Position numbers and translations under genes: made by a program. Positions 1 through 5,854 of a stretch of DNA of 5,854 nt are shown here, piece by piece. The stretch lies in NCBI GenBank assembly GCA_946626395.1, contig CAMOUF010000224.1, positions 1-5,854 on the forward strand. Reading direction: 5' to 3'. Under the pieces are notes generated by a model. The model was not told the DNA's origin. It did not search any database and saw only the letters and a list, made by a program, of their open reading frames with translations. The stretch is from an uncultured Clostridia bacterium (GTDB taxonomy: Bacteria; Bacillota; Clostridia; Christensenellales; Aristaeellaceae). The first letter of the stretch is position 1. Every line of letters begins with the position of its first letter.

Positions 1-2314
1 GACCGGCATGTACTGCGATAACCAGCCGGATTTTACCTGGCTCAAGCCCTTTGAGGAAAAGACCTTCACCCAGTATTTCATGCCCTACAAGGCGGCGGGA
101 TATGTAAAGAACGCCAGCCGGGAATGTGTTTTGAATCTGGAAATGAAGGACGGGAAAGCGCAGATCATCGTTTATACCACCCAGCGGTTTGAAAACGCCC
201 GGGTGACGCTGACGGCCAAGGGTGAGATCGTATATGACAAGACTGCTGATTTGAGCCCGGTCCATGTATTCAAGGATTGGGTGGATGTTTCCGTACCTGA
301 AACGGAATTGACGCTGGCGGTATACACATCCGGCGGGCGGAAGCTGCTGGATTATACGCCCCAGCCTAAGAAGATCGAGGAAATCCCTGACCCCATGCCC
401 CCCGCCAAGCTGCCCCACGAGATCTTAACGAATGAAGAATTGTATTTGACCGGCATCCACCTGGAGCAGTACCGCCACGCCACTTATCTGCCCGATCCCT
501 ATTATCTGGAAGCGCTCAAGCGCGACCCCGGTGACATCCGGGCCAACAACGCTTACGGGACTTTGCTTTTGAGGCGCGGCAAGTTTGCCGAAGCGGAGAA
601 ATTTTTCCGCGCCGCCATCGCCCGCATGACGGAACGCAACCCCAACCCCTACGACAGCGAAGCGTATCTCAACCTGGGCCTGGTCCTGCGTTATCAGGGA
701 AGGGACGATGAAGCTTACGACGCTTTTTTCAAGGCCACCTGGACGGCAGCGGAGCAGGAAACGGGCTATTATCATATCGCCTGCATCGACTGCAAGCGAG
801 GCGAATACGAATTGGCCCTGGAGCATATCCAGCGCAGCCTGGTGAAGAACTATCATAATTTGAAAGCAAGGGCATTAAAGGGGCTGATTCTGGATTCCCT
901 GGGCAGAAACCTGGAAGCGGAAAGCTGGTATGAAGAAAATTTGAAGCTGGACGCCTTTGATTGCGTGTCCCGCCTGGAATCCGGCGATATCGAAGGGGCG
1001 CTGGAATTGATGAACGGCAGGGCCAGCAGCTTCATCGAGTGCGCCATCGACTATGCCGAGGCGGGCTATTATGCCGACGCCATCTTCATCCTGGAATGCT
1101 GCCCGAATCCAACGCCCATGGTGTGGTATCATCTGGCGCTGTACGCCGCTTTGAACGGCGAACAGGATTACGCGAAGGAAGCGCTGGAAAACGCCGCCAG
1201 CGCTGATTCCCTTTATTGTTTCCCCAACAAATTGGAGGACATCCTGGCCCTGCAATACGCCCTCCAAAACAACAAAAAGGACGCCAAAGCGCCCTATTAT
1301 CTGGGGTGTCTGTGGTATGACAAGCGGCAGTATGAAGACGCCATTGCCTGCTGGGAAACGTCCGCCGGCATCGACGGGGATTTCCCCACGGTGTGGCGCA
1401 ACCTGAGCCTGGCCTATTACAACAAGCGGAATGATCCCGAAAGGGCCAGACGCTGCATGGAACGGGCATACATGCTGGATGAAACCGACGCCCGGGTGCT
1501 GCTGGAATTGCATCAATTGTACGGAAAGCTGAATTATTCCGTGGAAGACCGCTTTGCCTTCCTGGACGAACACAGGGAAATCGCATTCCGACGGGATGAT
1601 CTCTACACCGAATACTGTGCTCTGCTCAACAATATGGGGCGGCATCAGGAAGCGCTGGATCTGATCATGGCCCATACCTTCCACCCCTGGGAGGGCGGAG
1701 AAGGCAAGGTGACCACGCAATACGCCGTAGCGCTGACCCAGTTGGGCATCCAGGCCTTGAACAATGGCAACGCCGAAAAGGCGAAGCAACTGTTTGAACA
1801 GGCGCTGGTCTTCCCCCATAACCTGGGCGAAGGCAAGCTGGAAGGGGCCAAGGACAATAACATCCATTATTACCTGGGCCTGGCGGAAGGGGCCCTGGGC
1901 AATGAGGAAGCAAGCCTTCGCCATCTGGAACGGGCCGCCGCGGGCAATGAAGAGCCCGCCTCCGCCATGTATTACAACGACCAGCCCGCCGATATGATCC
2001 TGTATCAGGGCCTGGCCAACCGCGCCCTGGGGCGGGAAGACAAGGCCCGCAGCCGGTTCTACAAGCTGATTTCCTACGGCGAAAAGCACTATTATGATCA
2101 AGTGAAGATCGACTATTTCGCCGTGTCCCTGCCCGATCTGCAATTGTTCGATGAAGACCTGTCTATCCGCAACCGGGCCCACTGCGAATATCTGATCGCC
2201 CTGGGCAGCTATGGCCTGGGCGACAGGGAACGGGCGAAAGAATGCTATAACGCGGTGCTGGCCATTGACAAAAGCCACCAGGGGGCGATCCTGCACAAAC
2301 GCCTGCTGAAATGA
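1..2314 (+). CDS. DUF5107 / tetratricopeptide-repeat protein, 5' end missing
   Basis: The frame is open to the left edge (codons at 2-7 read Thr-Gly before the first Met at 8), and the sequence begins inside a domain, so the true start lies upstream. About 770 residues and the TGA stop at 2312-2314 are present. Residues here are counted from Met 8. Residues 1-60 (WLKPFEEKTFTQYFMPYK, then GYVKNA) match the end of a DUF5107 domain, a beta-rich sugar-enzyme-like fold. A beta segment follows to about 120. TPR-like helical hairpins occur at about 178-211, 217-250, 251-284 and 285-318, and again from about 425 to the end. The C-terminal part has the family signatures HPWEGGEGK (from 559) and NLGEGKLEG (from 605). 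Full family members are roughly 1,000-1,100 residues from memory, so perhaps a third is missing. No signal peptide or membrane segment is seen in this part. The family is common in Clostridia and Bacteroidetes near carbohydrate genes; no reaction is established. The gene converges on anmK. Confidence 0.88.
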   Translation, partial: TGMYCDNQPDFTWLKPFEEKTFTQYFMPYKAAGYVKNASRECVLNLEMKDGKAQIIVYTTQRFENARVTLTAKGEIVYDKTADLSPVHVFKDWVDVSVPETELTLAVYTSGGRKLLDYTPQPKKIEEIPDPMPPAKLPHEILTNEELYLTGIHLEQYRHATYLPDPYYLEALKRDPGDIRANNAYGTLLLRRGKFAEAEKFFRAAIARMTERNPNPYDSEAYLNLGLVLRYQGRDDEAYDAFFKATWTAAEQETGYYHIACIDCKRGEYELALEHIQRSLVKNYHNLKARALKGLILDSLGRNLEAESWYEENLKLDAFDCVSRLESGDIEGALELMNGRASSFIECAIDYAEAGYYADAIFILECCPNPTPMVWYHLALYAALNGEQDYAKEALENAASADSLYCFPNKLEDILALQYALQNNKKDAKAPYYLGCLWYDKRQYEDAIACWETSAGIDGDFPTVWRNLSLAYYNKRNDPERARRCMERAYMLDETDARVLLELHQLYGKLNYSVEDRFAFLDEHREIAFRRDDLYTEYCALLNNMGRHQEALDLIMAHTFHPWEGGEGKVTTQYAVALTQLGIQALNNGNAEKAKQLFEQALVFPHNLGEGKLEGAKDNNIHYYLGLAEGALGNEEASLRHLERAAAGNEEPASAMYYNDQPADMILYQGLANRALGREDKARSRFYKLISYGEKHYYDQVKIDYFAVSLPDLQLFDEDLSIRNRAHCEYLIALGSYGLGDRERAKECYNAVLAIDKSHQGAILHKRLLK

Positions 2315-2372
2315 AGGCGCTGCGCCTGGAGCGTGATAAAACGCATCAGGAAATATTCCTTTGAGGGCCAAG
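2315..2372. other. Convergent intergenic gap between the DUF5107 gene and anmK
   Basis: The two genes end tail to tail 58 bases apart. The gap holds a small perfect hairpin directly after the plus-strand stop (AGGCG-CTG-CGCCT, 2315-2327) and a second weak one (AGGAA-ATA-TTCCT, 2348-2360). The latter is followed by only two further T residues on the plus strand. Neither has a proper T-tract, so a shared bidirectional terminator is possible but not convincing. Confidence 0.4.
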
Positions 2373-3554
2373 TCAAATGCTGATTTTTCCCATGACCACC
2401 GGATGCCGGGCGCCGGTGACAGAGGGCATATTATTGCAGCTGCCGTGAACGCATTCGTTGGCCAGCACCGCGAAGGCCACGGCCTCCTTGGCGTCGCTAT
2501 CAAAGCCCAAATCCTCGTTGACCAGCACGGGCATATGCAGCGCCTGGCGAATATCCCGCAGCAGGGTGGGGTTCCGGCTGCCGCCGCCGCCGATGACCAG
2601 ATAATCCGGCTGGTCAGGGCAATGATTATCAATGGCCACCCGGATGCATTCCGCCGTAAAGCGGCAGGCGGTGGCCACGGTATCGGGGCCGGACAGGCTC
2701 ATGGCATTGGCCTGTTCCATCAGGGCGTCCACATAGTCTTTTCCGTAGGCCTCCCGCCCGGTGGATTTGGGCGGGGCCTTTTTCAGGTAAGGGTCCTTGA
2801 GCAGCCAGCCCAGCAGCCCTTCGCTGCATTGACCCTGGGCGGCGATTTTTCCGCCCTCGTCATAGCGCTGCCTGCCCTGGGTGAGCCGCTCCACGATCTG
2901 ATCCATCACCATGTTGCCGGGGCCGGTGTCAAAGGCATAAGTATCCTCCGGCCTGCCGCCCTTGGGCAGCACCGTCAGATTGCCGATGCCGCCGATATTC
3001 TGCAGGCCCACCGTCTGCCCTTCCTTCCGGTACAGCAGATATTCCACATAGGGCACCAGCGGCGCGCCCTGGCCTCCCGCCGCCATATCCCGCACCCGGA
3101 AATCGCTGACCACGGGACAGCCCAGCCCCTCGCAGATGATGGAGGGTTCTCCCAATTGCAGCGTGCCCCGCACCTGATACCCGGCGAAGGCTTCCGCATT
3201 GGGCACGTGCCACAGGGTCTGCCCATGACTGCCTACCAAATCCACCGTGTCCGGGGCGACGCCCGCCTTTTCGCATACCGCCAGGCAGGCTTCCAGGGAA
3301 AGCTGGCCCAGGAGGAAGCTGAACAGGCAGAAATCCCGGCTGCTCCCTTCCCGGCCCGAAGCCAGGCGCAGAATCATTTCCCGCATTTCCCGGGAATAAG
3401 GAATGGACACAAAGGCTAGGGTGCTTACTTTCGTTTTCGTGCCGGAGCCGGTGATTTCGGTGAGCGCCGCGTCCATGCCGTCGGCGGAGGTGCCGCTCAT
3501 CAGGCCGATCACCCGCAGGGTATCCTTTTCCCATAAACGCTTGAGCTGTTCCAT
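2373..3554 (-). CDS. anmK: Anhydro-N-acetylmuramic acid kinase
   Basis: AnmK uses ATP and water to open 1,6-anhydro-N-acetylmuramic acid and phosphorylate it, giving MurNAc-6-phosphate in the cytoplasm. The next step in peptidoglycan recycling is the MurQ etherase. The product is 393 residues, normal for the family, which has the ASKHA fold. Family motifs in order (counted from the upstream ATG at 3560, two residues longer): phosphate-1 loop GLMSGTSADGMDAA (19-32), GSHGQTLWHVP (110-120), SDFRVRDMAAGGQGAPLVP (152-170) with Asp158 as the likely catalytic base by family comparison, NIGGIGN (188-194), FDTGPGN (210-216), KSTGRE (265-270) and IGGGGSRNP (323-331). All are intact. The start is placed at the second of two in-frame ATGs because AAGGGAG abuts the first and lies 6 bases from the second. 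It lies downstream of the importer genes on the same strand, with a 138-base gap to the upstream ATG that contains its own candidate promoter. Murein-recycling partners (murQ, nagZ) are not in the window. Confidence 0.96.
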   Translation of the reverse strand: MEQLKRLWEKDTLRVIGLMSGTSADGMDAALTEITGSGTKTKVSTLAFVSIPYSREMREMILRLASGREGSSRDFCLFSFLLGQLSLEACLAVCEKAGVAPDTVDLVGSHGQTLWHVPNAEAFAGYQVRGTLQLGEPSIICEGLGCPVVSDFRVRDMAAGGQGAPLVPYVEYLLYRKEGQTVGLQNIGGIGNLTVLPKGGRPEDTYAFDTGPGNMVMDQIVERLTQGRQRYDEGGKIAAQGQCSEGLLGWLLKDPYLKKAPPKSTGREAYGKDYVDALMEQANAMSLSGPDTVATACRFTAECIRVAIDNHCPDQPDYLVIGGGGSRNPTLLRDIRQALHMPVLVNEDLGFDSDAKEAVAFAVLANECVHGSCNNMPSVTGARHPVVMGKISI

Positions 3555-3560
3555 ACGCAT

Positions 3561-3567
3561 CTCCCTT
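3561..3567 (-). promoter_or_regulatory. Ribosome binding site deciding the anmK start
   Basis: The minus strand reads AAGGGAG directly followed by ATGCGTATG. The first ATG (3560-3558) has zero spacing and cannot be used well. The second (3554-3552) has 6 bases of spacing, which is near ideal, and fits the family's N-terminus, where the conserved glycine-rich loop begins soon after the start. Confidence 0.75.
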
Positions 3568-3631
3568 CGGTTGTTCAGGCGTTATCATTTGAAAAAGTGA
3601 GGAGTTCATCGGTTACGCTTCGCGCTGTACG

Positions 3632-3661
3632 ATCATAGGAGTGAAATTGCGCAATTTTCAA
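3632..3661 (-). promoter_or_regulatory. Candidate sigma-A promoter for anmK
   Basis: On the minus strand, TTGAAA (3661-3656, 5 of 6 matches to the -35 consensus) is followed after 18 bases by TATGAT (3637-3632, 5 of 6 to the -10 consensus). Transcription would begin near 3625, giving a leader of roughly 70 bases before the anmK start. The spacer is almost entirely the palindrome described separately, so a regulator bound there would block RNA polymerase. This is a pattern match only. The motif lies in repeat-rich sequence, so it could be coincidental. Confidence 0.5.
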
Positions 3662-3666
3662 CTCCT
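3637..3666. repeat. Near-perfect 30-nt palindrome within the anmK promoter region
   Basis: The centre, AAATTGCGCAATTT (3644-3657), is a perfect 14-base palindrome. It is flanked by AGGAGT (3637-3642) and ACTCCT (3661-3666). The left arm differs from a perfect copy of the right arm by two single-base gaps. The dyad falls between the candidate -35 and -10 elements, overlapping the -35. It could be an operator for a dimeric regulator, the core of a dispersed intergenic repeat, or a hairpin in readthrough RNA from the permease genes. No T-tract follows on either strand, so it is not a standard intrinsic terminator. Confidence 0.7.
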
Positions 3667-3698
3667 CACTCCTACCTCCTCACTCCTAACTATTATGC

Positions 3699-4517
3699 TT
3701 ATCCCTTCACCCCGCCCAGGGCGATGCCTTCCACGAACTGCTTTTGCAGGAAGATATACAGCACGAAGGGAAACAGGAAGGTCAGCGTGGCCCCGGCCAT
3801 GACCATGCCGTAATTGGTGGTGGAATTGCTGGCCAGGGTGGACATGGTCACCGGCAGTACCCGCATTTCCGAGCGGGTGTTGATGATCAGGGGCCAGAGG
3901 AAATTGTTCCAGGCGGCGTTGAAGGTAAAGATGGTCAGGGTGATCAGGGCGGGCTGCACCAGGGGCAGCACGATGGTCAGGAACCTGCGCATTTCCCCGC
4001 AGCCGTCGATTTCCGCGGCCTCCAATAATTCATTGGGCACCGCCACCATAAACTGGCGCATCAGGAAAATGCCGAAGGCCCCCACCATGGGCAGGATCAG
4101 GGCGGCGTAGGTATTGGTGAGCCCCGCCCGGTTGATCATCACAAACATGGGGATCAGCACCACCTGGCCCGGAATCATCATGGTGGCCAGGTATCCCTGG
4201 AACAGGGCTTCCTTCCCGGGCACCGGCTTTTTTTCAAAGCCATAGGCCGCCATGGCGGAGGCGGCGTCCACCAGCAGGCAGGAGCCCACCACGGTGATGA
4301 TGCTGTTTTTCAGCGCGGTGCCAAAATCCCGCTTCACGATGGCGTACCAATAATTATACAGGCTGGGGCGCAGGTCCTTGAGCTTGATATACAGGGTTTC
4401 AGAATCCGTGAAGGACACCGCCACCATATAAATCAGCGGCAGCAGGCACAGCACCGCGAACACCGTGACCAGCACGATGCCGATCACCACCCAGACCGAC
4501 ATGCTTTTCTTTTTCAT
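3699..4517 (-). CDS. Carbohydrate ABC transporter permease, MalG/AraQ type
   Basis: This is the second membrane subunit of a CUT1-family sugar importer in the cytoplasmic membrane. The 272-residue length is typical. There are about six hydrophobic segments, at roughly 9-34, 70-92, 106-128, 138-158, 188-212 and 238-258. The cytoplasmic EAA loop that docks to the ATPase reads EAAEIDGCGEMRRF...LP (about 166-185). The C-terminal ending QKQFVEGIALGGVKG is the classic MalG-type tail. Its ATG at 4517-4515 shares one base with the TGA of the upstream permease (TGATG), so the two are translationally coupled. A GTG one codon earlier (4520) is an alternative, as AAGGAG lies 8 bases before it, while AAGGA lies 6 bases before the ATG. 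The substrate cannot be read from this sequence. No ATPase gene is adjacent, as is usual for Firmicutes systems served by a shared MsmX-type ATPase. Confidence 0.94.
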   Translation of the reverse strand: MKKKSMSVWVVIGIVLVTVFAVLCLLPLIYMVAVSFTDSETLYIKLKDLRPSLYNYWYAIVKRDFGTALKNSIITVVGSCLLVDAASAMAAYGFEKKPVPGKEALFQGYLATMMIPGQVVLIPMFVMINRAGLTNTYAALILPMVGAFGIFLMRQFMVAVPNELLEAAEIDGCGEMRRFLTIVLPLVQPALITLTIFTFNAAWNNFLWPLIINTRSEMRVLPVTMSTLASNSTTNYGMVMAGATLTFLFPFVLYIFLQKQFVEGIALGGVKG

Positions 4518-5425
4518 CACGCATCCTTCTCCTTAAAAAACACCGTCTGAATCAGATGGATCAGCAAAATCACGATCAGCAGGCAAATGGCCACCGCGCT
4601 GGCGTAGCCGTAATTCTTATCCTGGAAAGCGAAGGTATAGATCACATAGGCCACCGTGTAAGTGGAGCGCCCGGGACCGCCTCCCGTCATTTTGTACACC
4701 AGGTCGAACACCTGGAAGGAGCCGATGATGCCCAGGGTGACGATCATATAGGTGATGGGCCGAAGGATCGGCAGGGTAATATGCCAGAACCGCTGAATGG
4801 GCGTGGCCCCGTCCACGATGGCGGCCTCCCGCACGTCGGCGGGCACGTTCATCACTCCGGCGTAATAGATCACCATGTAATACCCCGTGTTTTTCCAGAT
4901 GGCCACCACCGCCACGCTGGGCAGGGCGTTGGCCTTCTTGCCAAGGAAATTCACCGCCGGAATGCCCAGCAGCTCCAAAGCTTGATTAATGATGCCGCCC
5001 TTGGGCTGGTACATGATGTTCCACACCGTGGCGGAGGCGATCAGCGACACGATGACGGGAATGAAAATCACGCTGCGCAGGAACGACCCGTAGCGGTTTT
5101 TCATGTGTTCGGCAATGAATACTGCGATGAGCAGGGACAGAACCGTCTGCACCGGCACGGTGATGAGCACGTAACGCACGGTGTTGGACAGCGCCTCGCT
5201 GAGCACCCGGTTGCCAAACAGCTTTTGATAGTTTTCCAGCCCGATCCACACAGGCGCGGAGGCCATGTTGTATTTCGTAAAGGAATAGAACACGGACAGG
5301 AAAATGGGCGTGACGTTAAAAATCATCATCAGCACGAAGCTGGGCAGAATATACGCCGCGCCAATCAAAGCCTGCCTGCGGGTGCGGGGGCTCATTTTTC
5401 GTTTCACGGAAGGAGCGGTGGTCAT
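4517..5425 (-). CDS. Carbohydrate ABC transporter permease, MalF/UgpA type
   Basis: This is the first membrane subunit of the CUT1-family sugar importer and partner of the MalG-type permease encoded directly downstream. It has 302 residues, the usual short form lacking the large periplasmic insert of E. coli MalF. A basic N-terminus (KRKMSPRTRRQ) precedes the first membrane segment at about 20-47. Others lie near 83-105, 118-138, 170-192, 225-245 and 275-297. The EAA loop is complete: EAAIVDGATPIQRFWHITLP (200-219). The GGGPGRSTYTVAYVIYTFAF stretch (248-267) is typical of this subunit. The start ATG is preceded by GAGGTG with 7 bases of spacing (5438-5433). An intrinsic terminator lies between it and the upstream binding-protein gene, so it is probably expressed by partial readthrough. 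Confidence 0.95.
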   Translation of the reverse strand: MTTAPSVKRKMSPRTRRQALIGAAYILPSFVLMMIFNVTPIFLSVFYSFTKYNMASAPVWIGLENYQKLFGNRVLSEALSNTVRYVLITVPVQTVLSLLIAVFIAEHMKNRYGSFLRSVIFIPVIVSLIASATVWNIMYQPKGGIINQALELLGIPAVNFLGKKANALPSVAVVAIWKNTGYYMVIYYAGVMNVPADVREAAIVDGATPIQRFWHITLPILRPITYMIVTLGIIGSFQVFDLVYKMTGGGPGRSTYTVAYVIYTFAFQDKNYGYASAVAICLLIVILLIHLIQTVFFKEKDA

Positions 5426-5432
5426 ATGGCAG

Positions 5433-5438
5433 CACCTC
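5433..5438 (-). promoter_or_regulatory. Ribosome binding site of the first permease
   Basis: GAGGTG on the minus strand lies 7 bases before the ATG at 5425, which supports that start. No convincing promoter was found between this site and the terminator upstream. Confidence 0.65.
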
Positions 5439-5481
5439 GGGAGATAAAATACTTGGATGGTTTTCCCCGGAAATCATTTTG

Positions 5482-5515
5482 AAAAAGGGCCCCGGAGGCA
5501 GCGCCGCCGGAGCCC
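5482..5515 (-). terminator. Rho-independent terminator between binding protein and permeases
   Basis: On the minus strand, GGGCTCCGG (5515-5507) pairs with CCGGGGCCC (5495-5487) over nine base pairs, including one G-U. The 11-base loop can add an inner GGC/GCC stem. Five T residues follow at once (5486-5482). It begins 12 bases after the binding-protein stop codon. Placement between a binding-protein gene and its permeases is common in ABC import operons. It would keep the binding protein more abundant than the membrane subunits. Confidence 0.85.
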
Positions 5516-5527
5516 CGGAATCAGGGA

Positions 5528-5854
5528 TTACTGCTTGATCTGGGCGTTATAGTATTCCATGGTGTTGTCCAGCACTTCCTGGGGAGTCAGGTCGCCCATG
5601 AACATCATCTGGATATTGGCCTGCAGTTCCTTTTCAAAGGAAGCCTTGCCTTCAAATTCGCTGACCACGTACACATTGTCGATATGGGCGCTGGTCAGGG
5701 CGTAGAGGGCTTCGTCCTTGACGAAGGAAGCGTCCTTGGTGAAGGGGGGCAGATAGAACACTTCGCTGTGGAATTTATCCATCACTTCTCCGCTGGTGAT
5801 CAGGGCCAGGGCCTTGGCGGCCAATTCGTCGTTGCCCCGTTCCTTGGCCTTGGC
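5528..5854 (-). CDS. Extracellular sugar-binding protein of the ABC importer, C-terminal part only
   Basis: The frame is open from the right edge, so only the last 108 residues and the TAA stop (5530-5528) are present. The N-terminal lipoprotein signal and most of the ligand-binding lobes are off the window. The visible part is a family-1-like solute-binding protein C-terminus: a helix (ELAAKALALITSGEVMDKF), the stretch FYLPPFTKDASFVKDEALYA, and the closing helix LTPQEVLDNTMEYYNAQIKQ, a common ending in lipid-anchored sugar-binding proteins of Clostridia. The assignment rests on this ending and on position: same strand, directly upstream of two CUT1 permeases. Substrate specificity cannot be judged from the fragment. 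Its promoter would be outside the window. The TTG at 5824 is an internal Leu codon, not a start. Confidence 0.85.
   Translation of the reverse strand, partial: AKAKERGNDELAAKALALITSGEVMDKFHSEVFYLPPFTKDASFVKDEALYALTSAHIDNVYVVSEFEGKASFEKELQANIQMMFMGDLTPQEVLDNTMEYYNAQIKQ

Larger units (their letters stand above)
3596..3688. repeat. Nested AGGAGTGAGGAG-type direct and inverted repeats
   Basis: Plus-strand AGTGAGGAGTT (3596-3606) is matched by its exact reverse complement AACTCCTCACT (3660-3670), an 11-base inverted pair bounding a 75-base segment. In addition, the 13-mer CTCCTCACTCCTA occurs twice, at 3662-3674 and 3676-3688, with a 14-base period. TAGGAGTGA (3636-3644) pairs with TCACTCCTA (3666-3674). 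Such nested arms resemble short dispersed non-coding repeats (MITE- or REP-like) of clostridial genomes. No transposase or clear target-site duplication is visible. On the transcribed minus strand the segment is a string of Shine-Dalgarno-like AGGAG/GGAGGT sequences with no good start codon. Confidence 0.65.

Noticed and set aside
875..2632. A 585-codon open frame on the minus strand, antisense to the DUF5107/TPR gene
   Set aside because: Its translation is low-complexity, shows no recognisable domain, and overlaps both the clear TPR gene and the 3' end of anmK. It is a mirror of GC-rich codon use.
2361..3419. A 352-codon open frame on the plus strand, antisense to anmK
   Set aside because: All AnmK family motifs are on the minus strand in one unbroken frame. 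The plus-strand product is His/Gln/Ala-rich with no domain.
3575..3661. A short minus-strand frame (TTG start at 3661, TGA at 3577-3575) that might be a leader peptide before anmK
   Set aside because: It has a TTG start with poorly spaced Shine-Dalgarno sequence, lies within repeats, and would be mostly upstream of or across the proposed transcription start. Nothing in its composition suggests an attenuator peptide.
3637..3666. The intergenic palindrome as an intrinsic terminator for the permease operon
   Set aside because: The stem is AT-rich at its core and no T-tract follows on the minus strand, so it does not fit a standard rho-independent terminator.
5426..5480. A promoter for the permease genes downstream of the terminator (TATTTT near 5447-5452)
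   Set aside because: The -10-like sequence has no acceptable -35 partner at 16-18 bases, so readthrough of the terminator is the simpler explanation.
4556..5482. A 308-codon open frame on the plus strand, antisense to the first permease
   Set aside because: The His/Asp/Gly-rich translation is the antisense of hydrophobic membrane segments. The minus-strand permease has a full EAA motif.

Overview
The window looks like a chromosomal segment of a fairly GC-rich, Gram-positive, anaerobic Clostridia-type bacterium, probably from a gut. This is inferred from three things: the DUF5107/TPR protein, a two-permease sugar ABC operon with no ATPase gene beside it, and strong AGGAG-type ribosome binding sites. 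No RNA gene, CRISPR array, transposase or phage gene is visible.

Layout: (1) 1-2314, plus strand, holds the 3' part of a large DUF5107/TPR protein gene whose start lies off the left edge. (2) 2315-2372 is a short convergent gap with only weak hairpins. (3) 2373-3554, minus strand, is anmK, anhydro-N-acetylmuramic acid kinase. (4) 3561-3698 is an intergenic region with a candidate sigma-A promoter for anmK, a near-perfect 30-nt palindrome inside that promoter, and nested AGGAGTGAGGAG-type direct and inverted repeats. (5) 3699-4517 and 4517-5425, minus strand, are the two permeases of a CUT1-family carbohydrate importer, translationally coupled. (6) 5426-5527 contains a strong intrinsic terminator. 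(7) 5528-5854, minus strand, is the C-terminal part of the cognate extracellular solute-binding protein, cut by the right edge.

All minus-strand genes are transcribed right to left in the order binding protein, terminator, permease, permease, promoter/repeat region, anmK. The binding protein and permeases would form a sugar importer that borrows a shared ATPase encoded elsewhere. AnmK would turn cytoplasmic 1,6-anhydroMurNAc into MurNAc-6-phosphate. The order suggests, without proving, that the importer brings in a cell-wall-derived or other amino sugar. The DUF5107 protein faces anmK tail to tail and is often found near carbohydrate-use genes, but its biochemical role is unknown.

The coding genes belong to known families. 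The least ordinary stretch is the 3590-3690 repeat/promoter region, which could be an operator, a small dispersed repeat, or a repeat recruited as a promoter.
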